Assembly: GCA_002083525.1 (NCBI GenBank)
Contig: LWDM01000050.1
Span: 1-64,000 of the forward strand
From: Proteobacteria bacterium SG_bin9
GTDB taxonomy: Bacteria; Pseudomonadota; Alphaproteobacteria; Rhizobiales; Xanthobacteraceae
Direction of reading: 5' to 3'
Length of the DNA stretch: 64,000 bases
The notes under the pieces: generated by a model
What the model saw: the letters and a program-made list of their open reading frames with translations, nothing else
What the model was told of the DNA's origin: nothing
Databases searched by the model: none
Shown: one piece after another, positions 51,914-59,885 of the stretch
Layout: the number at the start of each line of letters is the position of its first letter
How positions within the stretch are numbered: the first letter of the stretch is position 1
Translations under genes and position numbers: made by a program

Positions 51914-52957
51914 TCAGGGGGCCGTGAGGCGGATTGTCTTGTTGGCGGCGTTGGGGTCTACGACTGCAAAGCCGGTGGGCGCAAGACCGCGCGCCGAGCA
52001 GTTGTCCTGCTCGGTGAATTCGAATTTCGTCTCGCGCGTGCAGAGCACGGTGGTGCCACCCCAGTTCAAGAGCTTGCCCGAGGAGAGCTTGATCGCGCGG
52101 CCGTCGCCGTCGATTGCTTCCGCAAAGCTGAGCACACGCTTCGGCTGACCGGCGACGTCCGGCGTCAGGCATTTCTTCGGCACGATGCGATACCAGCCGC
52201 GGCTGGTGACGGCCTTGCCGTCGTCGGTCGCGATCGCCGCCATCACCGGATGCGACGTATCGTTACACCAGGCGATGCTCGATCCGCCTGGCGTCTGCAC
52301 GGCCTTCACCATCGTATCGAAGAAGTTCGGCGCATTGACGATGTCTGCGGTGAGGCCGCGGCTTTTGAGAAAGTTCGCGAGCGCCGCTTGTGTTTTCGGT
52401 CCGTCGACGCCATCGATCGGCGAGGCGTCGAGGCCGGCAATCACGAGCAGGCGCTGAATGGCCGCGAGCTTCGCCTGCTCGTCGTCGTATTCGCTGTCCT
52501 CGGCGAGATAGGCGACGAGATGGCCGTCGCTGCTTGCCGTTGGTTTGATCTCGGTGAACGGCGCCGGCGTCTGGCCGCTGCGGCACTGGCGCGCGGCGGC
52601 AATAGTGAAGTTTTCGGGCGCGATGCAGAGATTGTGCTGGCCGTTCTGCTGCAGCGGCGTCGATCCGTAAACCGGCAGCGCGCGCGCATGCAGCATCAGA
52701 CGATCGGCGGAGAGCGTGCCCTGGACGACGACGCGGCATTGCGCGGGATCGATCTTGAACCAGCCGCGTGTTGCCGTGCTGCTGCCGCTGTCGATGCCGA
52801 TCGCGGCTTCGATCACGTAGCTCATGCGGTTGCAGAGCTTCAGGTCGGCGTGGGCGCCGGTCGCTATCAGCGCGCCGGCCACAATCACCGCAAATCCAAA
52901 CGTCGCCCGTATTGACGGGCTGACGCGGGACTGTGTGCGTGAGGCGTGCAGCGTCAC
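51914..52957 (-). CDS. Secreted double DUF1036 protein with a peptidoglycan-binding insert
   Basis: A 347-residue exported protein. The signal peptide is about 1-37 (FAVIVAGALIATGAHA). A DUF1036 domain (about 39-130) starts LKLCNRMSYVIEAAIGIDSG and has RGWFKIDPAQC. A peptidoglycan-binding-like segment (about 160-210, AIQRLLVIAGLDASPIDGVDGPKTQAALANFLKSRG) follows. A second DUF1036 domain (about 228-345) has IAWCNDTSHPVMAAIA and RGWYRIVPKKC. Several cysteines may pair. The function is unknown, probably periplasmic. Its start overlaps the argB stop by 4 bases. Confidence 0.88.
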   Translation of the reverse strand: MTLHASRTQSRVSPSIRATFGFAVIVAGALIATGAHADLKLCNRMSYVIEAAIGIDSGSSTATRGWFKIDPAQCRVVVQGTLSADRLMLHARALPVYGSTPLQQNGQHNLCIAPENFTIAAARQCRSGQTPAPFTEIKPTASSDGHLVAYLAEDSEYDDEQAKLAAIQRLLVIAGLDASPIDGVDGPKTQAALANFLKSRGLTADIVNAPNFFDTMVKAVQTPGGSSIAWCNDTSHPVMAAIATDDGKAVTSRGWYRIVPKKCLTPDVAGQPKRVLSFAEAIDGDGRAIKLSSGKLLNWGGTTVLCTRETKFEFTEQDNCSARGLAPTGFAVVDPNAANKTIRLTAP

Positions 52958-53850
52958 TTGTGGATCAGCGTACCCGTGCCCTGGTCGGTGAACAGTTCGA
53001 GCAGCACCGCATGCGGCGTCTTGCCGTCGATGATGACCACACCTTCGACGCCTGCTTCAAGTGCGTAAATGCAGGTTTCCACCTTCGGAATCATGCCGCC
53101 GGAGATCGTGCCGTCGGCGATCAGGCGCCGCGCGTCCTTGATCGAAATTTCCGGGATCAGCTTCTTCGACTTGTCGAGCACGCCCGGCACGTCCGTGAGC
53201 AGCAGCAGGCGCTTGGCCTTCAAGGCGCCGGCGACCGCGCCGGCGAACGTGTCGGCGTTGACGTTGAACGTCTGCCCGGTCGCGGATGTGGCGAGCGGCG
53301 CCAAAACCGGAATCAGCTCATGGCCGATCAACTGATTGAGCAGCGTAAGGTCGACCTTCTCCGGCTCACCGACGAAGCCGAGGTCGACCACCTTCTCGAT
53401 GTTCGAATCCGGGTCGACCATGGTGCGGTTGGCCTTCGAGGCCAGCACCATGTTGCCGTCCTTGCCGCACAGGCCGACGGCCTTGCCGCCGGCTTCGTTG
53501 ATGTAGCCGACGAGCTGCTTGTTGATCGAACCGGCCAGAACCATCTCGACGATCTCGATGGTCGCGGCGTCGGTAATGCGCAGGCCCTGCGAGAATTCAG
53601 ACTTGATGCCGAGCCGCTGCAGCATGCTGGCGATCTGCGGGCCTCCGCCGTGCACGACCACCGGATTGATCGCGGTCTGCTCCATCAGCACGATGTCACG
53701 GGCGAACTGGCGCGCCACCTCCTCGGAGCCCATGGCATGGCCGCCGTACTTGATGACGATGGTTTCCTCGTCATAGCGCTGCATGTGGGGCAGCGCCTCG
53801 GAGAGAATGCGAGCCTGATCGAGCGGGTTGATATGGGGCGCGTCGGCCAT
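52954..53850 (-). CDS. argB: Acetylglutamate kinase
   Basis: Phosphorylates N-acetylglutamate, the second step of arginine synthesis. A 298-residue amino acid kinase. The N-terminus has IVIKYGGHAMG and VVVHGGGPQI, with DTFAGAVAGALKA and LLLLTDVPGVLD as further family motifs. The Arg-sensitive type has an N-terminal helix, present here (MADAPHINPLDQARILSEAL). ATG 53850 is preferred over ATG 53889, where the extra residues (SPAKPKRKN) are not conserved-looking. A pair of family-C repeats lies upstream. Confidence 0.95.
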   Translation of the reverse strand: MADAPHINPLDQARILSEALPHMQRYDEETIVIKYGGHAMGSEEVARQFARDIVLMEQTAINPVVVHGGGPQIASMLQRLGIKSEFSQGLRITDAATIEIVEMVLAGSINKQLVGYINEAGGKAVGLCGKDGNMVLASKANRTMVDPDSNIEKVVDLGFVGEPEKVDLTLLNQLIGHELIPVLAPLATSATGQTFNVNADTFAGAVAGALKAKRLLLLTDVPGVLDKSKKLIPEISIKDARRLIADGTISGGMIPKVETCIYALEAGVEGVVIIDGKTPHAVLLELFTDQGTGTLIHK

Positions 53851-53889
53851 GACGTTCTTTCGTTTCGGTTTGGCGGGCGAGGGGTTCAT

Positions 53890-53939
53890 AGAGCATTTTC
53901 CGGCGAAGTGGAAACCGGTTCGCCGTCAGAAAATGCTCT
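53890..53939. repeat. Palindromic repeat, family C, copy 3
   Basis: Arms AGAGCATTTTC (53890-53900) and GAAAATGCTCT (53929-53939) flank a diverged core with AAACCGG. It lies 12 bases before a second family-C repeat, upstream of argB. Confidence 0.85.
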
Positions 53940-53951
53940 AATTATGGAGTA

Positions 53952-54000
53952 GCGCGCATTCTGATCGCAAAACCGGTGCCCACTTTTGCGGAATGCGCGC
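53952..54000. repeat. Palindromic repeat, family C, copy 4
   Basis: Arms GCGCGCATTC (53952-53961) and GAATGCGCGC (53991-54000) flank the core CAAAACCGGTGCCCACTTTT. Between argB and the DUF423 gene. Confidence 0.9.
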
Positions 54001-54029
54001 GACCCATGATCGGCGAAAGGGGAACGGCT

Positions 54030-54410
54030 TTATGACGCTTTGCAGGGCCAGATCGCAGCCAGCGCCAAGATCAGCCAGGCCACGATCAGGAGCGTTCCAC
54101 CGGTCGGGGCAGCCATGGAAAACAGCGCCCGGCTGAAAAAGTGACGTATGGTGAGATCGCCCGAAAACAGCGCTGTTCCGAGCACGACTGAAAAGGCGCC
54201 CAGCAGTCCGAGCCGCCGCTGCAGCACGCCCCGGTCCGTCAACGCCGCAGCTCCGAGCACCGCGCAGGCGTGAAACAGCAGGAAGGTGGATGCAGGACCT
54301 AGCCTCGCGGCGCCGTCGCCAACATGCGCGGCCGCAGCCGCCAGCGCCACACCGGACGAACCCATCAGTCCGGCAAGGAACGCGAGAACACGAAACGGAA
54401 ATTGCGTCAT
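54030..54410 (-). CDS. DUF423 family membrane protein
   Basis: A 126-residue protein with four membrane spans (RVLAFLAGLMGSSGVALAAAAAH, FLLFHACAVLGAAAL, LGLLGAFSVVLGTALFSGD and LLIVAWLILALAAIW). HACAVLGAAAL and LGTALFSGDL match the DUF423 pattern. No function is known. ATG 54410 overlaps the engB stop by 4 bases, so it is co-translated with engB. It ends before the family-C repeats. Confidence 0.85.
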   Translation of the reverse strand: MTQFPFRVLAFLAGLMGSSGVALAAAAAHVGDGAARLGPASTFLLFHACAVLGAAALTDRGVLQRRLGLLGAFSVVLGTALFSGDLTIRHFFSRALFSMAAPTGGTLLIVAWLILALAAIWPCKAS

Positions 54411-55066
54411 GCGGCGCCGCGCTCCTTCAGGAGTTGAACCATCGCGGCGCGCAACTGCGGCATGCCGTCGCCGGTGTTGGAGGATGTGACAATGATCTCG
54501 GGAAATGCGGCCGGGTGCTTGCTGAGTGCGGTCTGCGTCGCAGCGATATTGTCCTTCAGCGTGGCGGCCTTCACCTGATCCGACTTCGTCATCACGATCT
54601 GGTAGCTGACCGCGGAAGCGTCGAGCGTTTTCAGGACGTCGTGATCGACGTCCTTTAGCCCATGGCGCGAGTCGATCAGCACGTAGACGCGCGCGAGGCT
54701 GGCGCGGCCGCGCAGGAAGTCGTGAATGAGCGACGTCCAGGCGAGAATCTTTGCTTTTGGTGCGGCGGCGTAGCCGTAGCCCGGCATGTCGACGAGGCGA
54801 AAATTCACGCTCTCGGGGCCTTCGAAGAAAATCAGCTCTTGCGTGCGGCCCGGCGTGTGCGAGGTGCGCGCCAGTCCGTTGCGGTTCGTGAGTGCGTTGA
54901 TCAAGCTCGATTTGCCGACGTTGGAGCGGCCAGCGAACGCGACTTCGAGGCCGGCCATCGGCGGCAGCGCCGCAATCGTCGGCGCAGCCCAGATGAACTT
55001 CCACTCGCCGGCGAACAGCTTGCGGCCTTGCTCGATCAGGGCTGGGTCGGTGTCGGCGGATGTCAT
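54407..55066 (-). CDS. engB: Ribosome biogenesis GTP-binding protein EngB/YihA
   Basis: A 219-residue small GTPase needed for large ribosomal subunit assembly. The P-loop is GRSNVGKSSLINALTN. Switch elements (TSHTPGRTQELIFF), DMPGYG (G3), MTKSDQVK (G4) and a TSSNTGDG-like G5 (VTSSNTGDGM) follow. An N-terminal 30-residue extension is normal for the family. It follows yidC in the same direction, but a terminator (55094-55123) separates them, so engB probably has its own promoter as well. Confidence 0.94.
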   Translation of the reverse strand: MTSADTDPALIEQGRKLFAGEWKFIWAAPTIAALPPMAGLEVAFAGRSNVGKSSLINALTNRNGLARTSHTPGRTQELIFFEGPESVNFRLVDMPGYGYAAAPKAKILAWTSLIHDFLRGRASLARVYVLIDSRHGLKDVDHDVLKTLDASAVSYQIVMTKSDQVKAATLKDNIAATQTALSKHPAAFPEIIVTSSNTGDGMPQLRAAMVQLLKERGAA

Positions 55067-55093
55067 CCGCGCCGTCCTTTGTGCGGTCCGTAC

Positions 55094-55123
55094 AAAAATC
55101 CGGGGCCCGCAAGCGGGCCCCGG
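55094..55123 (-). terminator. Rho-independent terminator after yidC
   Basis: A perfect 11-bp GC stem, CCGGGGCCCGC / GCGGGCCCCGG (55100-55123), reads on the minus strand after the yidC stop and is followed by ATTTTTG (55099-55093). It ends the rpmH-rnpA-yidC transcript before engB. Confidence 0.88.
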
Positions 55124-55146
55124 TTACTTATCAGATTTGCGCTGTG

Positions 55147-57228
55147 TCAGGTCTTGCCTTCGAGGCTCGGATTGCCGAGGCCGGGCTCGGGTTTCGGCGT
55201 CTCGGTTTTAGCCGCCTCGGTCTTGGCAGGCTCGACCTTGGCCTCCGGCGCGGCCTCGGTCTTGGCCGCTTCGGCGATCGTCGCGTCGAGCTTGGCCAGC
55301 TCATCGGCCGACACTTTCGTATCCTCGGCCTTCGCTGTGTCGGCCGCAGGTGCATTGTCCTGCTTCACCTCGGCCTTTTCGACCTTCTTCGCCTCAGGCT
55401 TCTTCGTCGGGAAGCTCGACTTGATGTTGTCGAACAGTTCGATCTTGGCGCCATGGCGGTTCATGATGAAGCCCTGCTGCAAGACCGAGAGCAGGTTGTT
55501 CCAGGCCCAGTAGATGACGAGGCCGGCCGGGAACGAAGCGAGCATGAACGTGAAGATCAGCGGCATCCAGTCGAAGATCATCTTCTGCGTCGGATCCGGC
55601 GGCGCAGGGTTGAGCTTCATCTGCACCCACATCGTGATGCCCATGATGATCGGCCAGATGCCGAGCATCAGGTACGGACCGATGAACGGACCGAGCGTCA
55701 TCGGGTCCCACGGAATCAGGCCGAACAGGTTGAAGATCGTTGTCGGATCGGGCGCGGAGAGGTCCTTGATCCAGCCGAAGAACGGCGCGTGTCGCATTTC
55801 GATGGTGACGAACAGCACCTTGTAGAGCGCGAAGAAGACCGGGATTTGGATCAGAATCGGAAGACAGCCCGCGATCGGGTTTATCTTCTCCTTCTTGTAG
55901 ATCTCCATCATCTCCTGCTGCTGCTTGACCTTGTCGTCGGGGTAGCGGTCGCGCAGCGCCATCAGTTGCGGCTGGATCGCCTTCATCTTCGCCATCGAAG
56001 CGTAAGACTTGTTGGCGAGCGGGAAGAAAACGAGCTTCACCAGCACGGTCACCAGCAGGATGGCGACACCGAAGTTGCCGGCCAGCTTGAAGAACCAGTC
56101 GATCATCCAGAACATCGGCTTGGTGATGAAATAGAACCATCCCCAGTCGATGAGGAGTTCGAAGCGGTTGAGCTTGAGCTGCTTGTCGTACGCATCGATC
56201 AGCTGATTTTCCTTGGCGCCAGCGAACAGCCGGGTGCTGGCGCTACCGGTGCCGCCGATGGCGATCGTCTGCGGATCGAGCAGGTAGTCGGTCTGATAGG
56301 TCCGCAGATTGCCGACGAGGTTCGACGAGAATCGCGCTGCAAGCTTCGCGCCGGTGTCCGGCAGCAACGTCGCCGCCCAGTACTTGTCGGTGATGCCAAG
56401 CCAGGCGTTCGTGACGTTGAACTCCTTCTTCTTGTCATCGTCGATCTTGCTGTAGGTGTACTCCTGCAGGCCCTGATCGCCGAGCACGCCGATCAAACCC
56501 TCATGCAGAACGTAATAGCCCGACACCTGCGGCTTGCCGTGGCGTGAGATCAGCGCGTACGGATAGAGCGTCGCCGGTGCGTTGCCCGTGTTGGTGACTT
56601 CGTCCTTCAGCGTGAACAGGTAGTTCTGGTCGACGGTGATGGTGCGCTTGAAGGTGAGGCCTTCGCCGTTGTTCCAGGTCAGCGTCACCGGCTTGTCGAC
56701 CGAGAGTGTGCCGGTGCCGTCCTGCGACCACACGGTGTCGCGGTCAGGGACCTTGGCGTTGGAGCCGCTGGCCGCGACCCAACCGAACTCGGCATAGAAC
56801 GGATGCTCGGTGCCTGACGGCGCGAGCAGCACGATCGCCGGCGATTTCGGATCGACGGTCTCGCGATACTGCACCAGCGACACGTCGTCGATGCGTCCGC
56901 CCTTTAGCGCGATGCTGCCCGACACCTTCGGGGTGTCGATCTTCACGCGCGGACCGGCTGCGAGCGCAGCGGCGCGGGTGACGATGGTGCTGGCCGCAGG
57001 CGCCGTGGCGCCCGGCGCGGGCTGCGACGGCGTCGCGTTCGGTTGCGGCGTCTGCGATGACGGGGCCGGCGCGGTGGATGGCGTGCCGCTCTGCGTCTGG
57101 CCCTGCTGCGTCGCCTGCTGGGCGGCGCGCTGTTTTTCCATCGCCGGGATGTTGTAGAAATATTGCCAGCCGATCAGCACGAGGCCGGACAGCAGGACCG
57201 CGATGATGGTGTTGCGATTGTCGGTCAT
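55147..57228 (-). CDS. yidC: Membrane protein insertase YidC with a long acidic/basic C-terminal tail
   Basis: Inserts and folds inner-membrane proteins, alone or with Sec. The N-terminal helix (TIIAVLLSGLVLIGWQYF) is followed by a Gln/Pro/Thr-rich linker and the large periplasmic domain (about 90-360). The catalytic membrane part (about 365-600) has NKSYASMAKMKAIQPQLMALRDRYPDDK, YKKEKINPIAGCLPILIQIPVFFALYKVL and the spans near the end. Residues about 608-693 form a tail rich in Ala, Lys and Glu, of unknown role. At 693 residues it is long for the family. No yidD gene lies between it and rnpA. Confidence 0.95.
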   Translation of the reverse strand: MTDNRNTIIAVLLSGLVLIGWQYFYNIPAMEKQRAAQQATQQGQTQSGTPSTAPAPSSQTPQPNATPSQPAPGATAPAASTIVTRAAALAAGPRVKIDTPKVSGSIALKGGRIDDVSLVQYRETVDPKSPAIVLLAPSGTEHPFYAEFGWVAASGSNAKVPDRDTVWSQDGTGTLSVDKPVTLTWNNGEGLTFKRTITVDQNYLFTLKDEVTNTGNAPATLYPYALISRHGKPQVSGYYVLHEGLIGVLGDQGLQEYTYSKIDDDKKKEFNVTNAWLGITDKYWAATLLPDTGAKLAARFSSNLVGNLRTYQTDYLLDPQTIAIGGTGSASTRLFAGAKENQLIDAYDKQLKLNRFELLIDWGWFYFITKPMFWMIDWFFKLAGNFGVAILLVTVLVKLVFFPLANKSYASMAKMKAIQPQLMALRDRYPDDKVKQQQEMMEIYKKEKINPIAGCLPILIQIPVFFALYKVLFVTIEMRHAPFFGWIKDLSAPDPTTIFNLFGLIPWDPMTLGPFIGPYLMLGIWPIIMGITMWVQMKLNPAPPDPTQKMIFDWMPLIFTFMLASFPAGLVIYWAWNNLLSVLQQGFIMNRHGAKIELFDNIKSSFPTKKPEAKKVEKAEVKQDNAPAADTAKAEDTKVSADELAKLDATIAEAAKTEAAPEAKVEPAKTEAAKTETPKPEPGLGNPSLEGKT

Positions 57229-57289
57229 TGTTCAGGTCTCGTCGGTCAGGTGCGCCTGTGTCGGCTCAAGGGATATCGGATGATTGTGG

Positions 57290-57664
57290 TCAGGTCGCGC
57301 CGGGCTCGGGTGCGTTGCCGGATTTGTGACGCTGTGGCCGCGGCTTTTCGAGGCGGTGAAGTGTCGCCTTCAGATCGTCCAGCATGGTGGCGAAGTCGCG
57401 CGTGAGCGCGGTGCGCCGTCCGACCAGAACGTAGTCGCTGTGCGGGCGCAGCGCCGAGCCGTCAAGTTGTTTGACCAGTTCGCGCAGGCGGCGGCGAACG
57501 CGATTGCGTTCGGTCGCGGTTCCAACCTTGCGGGAGACGGTGAAGCCGACACGGACCGGACCGCGATCGTCGCGGGCGCGGCGCTGGACAACGAAGGCCG
57601 GGCTTGCCAGCCGAACGCCGCTGGCAACGGCGAGAAAGTCCGCCCGTTGCCTGAGCCGTTCCAT
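57290..57664 (-). CDS. rnpA: Ribonuclease P protein component
   Basis: Protein cofactor of RNase P, which trims tRNA 5' ends. The 124-residue protein has GVRLASPAFVVQRRARD and the RNR motif in RVGFTVSRKVGTATERNRVRRRLREL, with HSDYVLVGRRTAL. It follows rpmH in the same direction with a 42-base gap. The C-terminal tail (KPRPQRHKSGNAPEPGAT) is low in complexity. Confidence 0.93.
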   Translation of the reverse strand: MERLRQRADFLAVASGVRLASPAFVVQRRARDDRGPVRVGFTVSRKVGTATERNRVRRRLRELVKQLDGSALRPHSDYVLVGRRTALTRDFATMLDDLKATLHRLEKPRPQRHKSGNAPEPGAT

Positions 57665-57706
57665 GATGAGAACCGGGTGCTGGTTAAAGAGGGTCTCGGC
57701 CGAGGA

Positions 57707-57841
57707 TCAGGCGCTGAGCTTCTTGCGGCCGCGGGCGCGGCGGGCAGCCAGAACCTTGCGGCCGCCGGCGGTGGCCTGACGCGCACGGTAACCATGGCGG
57801 CGCTTGCGCACGAGTTTGCTGGGTTGATAGGTCCGCTTCAC
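57707..57841 (-). CDS. rpmH: 50S ribosomal protein L34
   Basis: The 44-residue ribosomal protein. The sequence KRTYQPSKLVRKRRHGYRAR and KVLAARRARGRKKLSA is a full L34. It begins with GTG 57841, preceded by GGAG at good spacing. It is the first gene of rpmH-rnpA-yidC, under the promoter at 57954-57982. Confidence 0.97.
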   Translation of the reverse strand: MKRTYQPSKLVRKRRHGYRARQATAGGRKVLAARRARGRKKLSA

Positions 57842-57914
57842 GGTTCGTACTCCGCTGGGCAATTCGCCGAGGAATGAGTTTAGTCCCAGATGCTTGCGGC
57901 CCCTAAAACAGACC

Positions 57915-57933
57915 GGCCCGGTCGAGCCGGGCC
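57915..57933 (-). promoter_or_regulatory. GC hairpin in the rpmH leader
   Basis: GGCCCGG-TCGAG-CCGGGCC (57915-57933) is a 7-bp perfect stem with a 5-base loop. On the rpmH transcript it lies about 75 bases before the start codon. A TTTT run follows it on the minus strand (57903-57907), so it could act as a leader terminator or attenuator. Confidence 0.4.
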
Positions 57934-57953
57934 ATCGCGGACAGTTGGCGCGG

Positions 57954-57982
57954 CTTATACGGGAGCGACCCGTTTTCGTCAA
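57954..57982 (-). promoter_or_regulatory. Sigma-70 promoter for rpmH-rnpA-yidC
   Basis: On the minus strand TTGACG (57982-57977), a 17-base spacer and TATAAG (57959-57954) match the consensus at five of six bases each. It points to rpmH, about 113 bases upstream of its GTG. Confidence 0.75.
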
Positions 57983-58149
57983 TCTTGGCCCGTAATTTCA
58001 AGGCGATGGGAAGAAACTGGGGAAAGGATTGTTTCGTATAGGTATTTGGCTCGTCCCGGCGGCGGCGCGGGCCTACCGGGCGACGTTCCGAATTCCCATC
58101 TAGGGAACAGGGGACGGGCGTCTGGCAATTTGGGGAGCAGGCGATCGGA

Positions 58150-59649
58150 ATGTCGGCGGACAAGTCCGGAAACGGGGCTCCGCGGGATCCGGCACAGCAA
58201 TCGCTGTGGCGGCGCCTGTGGCCGCGTCCGCTTGGCCTGTCCGGCAAGCTTTTGCTGCTCACCATTCCGCTGGTGATGATCGCGGAAATCCTGATCTACG
58301 TTCCGTCGATTGCCAACTTCCGCGTCAACTGGCTGAACGACCGCTTGGCTGCCGCCAATACCGCGGCGCTGGTGCTCGACGCCGCGCCGAGCGGCGCGGT
58401 GCCGGATTCGCTGGCAAAGCAGCTCCTTGAAAGCATCGGCGCGCGCGCGGTCGCGATCAAGCTCGGCCAGCAGCGCCGTCTGCTCGCGATCGCCGACATG
58501 CCTTCGACCATCGACGACGACATCGACCTTCGGGAAATCAACATCGGCTCGGCAACGATCAACGCGTTTCGCGTCATGCTCGGCCGCGGCAGCGAGGTGA
58601 TGCGCGTGATCGGGCCTTCGCGCACCGGCGGGCAATTCATCGAGGTGGTGCTCGACGAACGTCCGTTACGGCTTGCCATGTACCGCTTCTCGGCGAACGT
58701 GCTGCTGTGGTCGCTGGCAATTTCGATTCTGACTGCGGGACTGGTGTATCTGGCGCTGCACTTCCTGTTCGTGCGGCCGATGCGGCGATTGACCGAGAAT
58801 CTCGTCGGTTTCCATCGCGATCCGGAAAGCCAGGCGCAGATCATCACGCCGTCCGGCCGCGGCGACGAAATCGGCGTGGTCGAGCGCGAACTCTCCGATA
58901 TGCAGCGCGATCTCAACTCGATGCTGCATCAGAAGAGCCGGCTCGCCGCGCTCGGGCTCGCGGTGTCGAAGATCAATCACGACCTGCGCAACATTCTCGC
59001 GTCGTCGCAACTCATCTCCGACCAGCTCAACACCGTCGCCGATCCGAAGGTGCAGCGCTTTGCGCCAAAATTGATGCGCACCTTGGAGCGCGCGATCGCA
59101 CTCTGCCAGTCGACGTTGTCTTACGGCCGCGCGCAGGAAGCCTCGCCGGATCGCCGCGTGGTGCTGATCGATCCGATCGTCAACGAAGTCCGCGAATCCG
59201 CAGGCCTCGCGGGCGAGGGGCCGATCGGCTGGATCTGTGCGGTCGAGCGCGGTCTCACTATCGATGCCGATCCCGACCATCTGTTCCGCGTCCTGCTCAA
59301 CCTGGTGCGCAACGCCGCGCAGGCGCTGGAGGCGCAGCCGGAGGGACACGTCGCGTTGCGACAGATCCGCGTCACCGGACGGCGCGAGGGCATCGTCTCG
59401 ATCATCGAGGTCTCCGATACCGGCCCCGGTATTCCGCCGAAGGCGCGCGCGCATCTGTTCGAGGCGTTCCAGGGATCGGATCGCGCCGGTGGCACCGGGC
59501 TCGGACTTGCCATCGCCGCCGAGCTCATTCGCGCTCATGGCGGTGAAATCCTTCTGGTCGAAGGCACCATCGGCGCCACCTTCCGGATCGCCATCCCCGA
59601 CCGGCCGATCGAATTGCATCAAATGCGGCCGGAACGCGCCCGGGCCTGA
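58150..59649 (+). CDS. Orphan sensor histidine kinase
   Basis: A 499-residue inner-membrane kinase. Membrane helices are about 32-52 and 184-207, bounding a ~130-residue periplasmic sensor with no recognised ligand fold. A HAMP-like segment follows (VRPMRRLTENLVG, residues about 208-262). The phosphoacceptor His277 lies in SKINHDLRNILASSQL. The ATPase domain (about 370-485) has NLVRNAAQAL (N box), SDTGPGIPP (G1) and GTGLGLAIAAELIRAHGG (G2). No response-regulator gene is next to it. The ATG follows GGGAG at a rather long spacing. The signal is unknown. Confidence 0.93.
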   Translation: MSADKSGNGAPRDPAQQSLWRRLWPRPLGLSGKLLLLTIPLVMIAEILIYVPSIANFRVNWLNDRLAAANTAALVLDAAPSGAVPDSLAKQLLESIGARAVAIKLGQQRRLLAIADMPSTIDDDIDLREINIGSATINAFRVMLGRGSEVMRVIGPSRTGGQFIEVVLDERPLRLAMYRFSANVLLWSLAISILTAGLVYLALHFLFVRPMRRLTENLVGFHRDPESQAQIITPSGRGDEIGVVERELSDMQRDLNSMLHQKSRLAALGLAVSKINHDLRNILASSQLISDQLNTVADPKVQRFAPKLMRTLERAIALCQSTLSYGRAQEASPDRRVVLIDPIVNEVRESAGLAGEGPIGWICAVERGLTIDADPDHLFRVLLNLVRNAAQALEAQPEGHVALRQIRVTGRREGIVSIIEVSDTGPGIPPKARAHLFEAFQGSDRAGGTGLGLAIAAELIRAHGGEILLVEGTIGATFRIAIPDRPIELHQMRPERARA

Positions 59650-59800
59650 CCTTTCAGCTGGCCAAATTCGGCATAAGTTTATGCCCGAGCAGAACTTGCA
59701 AAGCGGGGCCGGAGCCGTTAGGCATGGCCCCTCCGATGGGCTGCGTCAGACGCCCCCTTCGGATCAGCCGGTGGGATCGAGGTCCCGCAATTTGGCAAAT

Positions 59801-59877
59801 GCGCCCGTAGCTCAGCTGGATAGAGCACCAGACTACGAATCTGGGGGTCAGAGGTTCGAATCCTTTCGGGCGCGCCA
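59801..59877 (+). tRNA. tRNA-Arg (anticodon ACG)
   Basis: A 77-nt cloverleaf. The acceptor stem GCGCCCG pairs with CGGGCGC, followed by G and an encoded CCA (59875-59877). The D-arm is GCTCAGCTGGATAGAGC. The anticodon stem-loop AGACTACGAATCT holds anticodon ACG (read as ICG), for Arg codons CGU, CGC and CGA. The T-arm AGAGGTTCGAATCCTTTC is present. It is on the plus strand, 8 bases before the convergent tctC-like gene. Confidence 0.95.
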
Positions 59878-59885
59878 TTTCTCTC

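Larger units (their letters stand above)
57842..58149. other. 308-base divergent intergenic region between rpmH and the histidine kinase
   Basis: The right-hand part (57954-57982) holds the rpmH promoter, and a GC hairpin (57915-57933) lies in the rpmH leader. From about 57990 to 58149 there is no gene; it contains the leader of the kinase gene, ending with a GGGAG ribosome binding site about 20 bases before its ATG. No further conserved element is apparent. Confidence 0.6.

Noticed and set aside
9943..54000. CRISPR-like repeats
   Set aside because: The palindromes are far apart, differ in length and are not spaced by unique spacers. No cas gene is visible.
54030..55112. One 360-codon gene from 55112 to 54030
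   Set aside because: The upper half lies in the wrong frame of engB. Only the DUF423 part from 54410 has a sensible start, composition and family match.
57229..57289. A yidD gene between rnpA and yidC
   Set aside because: Only 61 bases separate the two genes and no frame in that gap resembles YidD.
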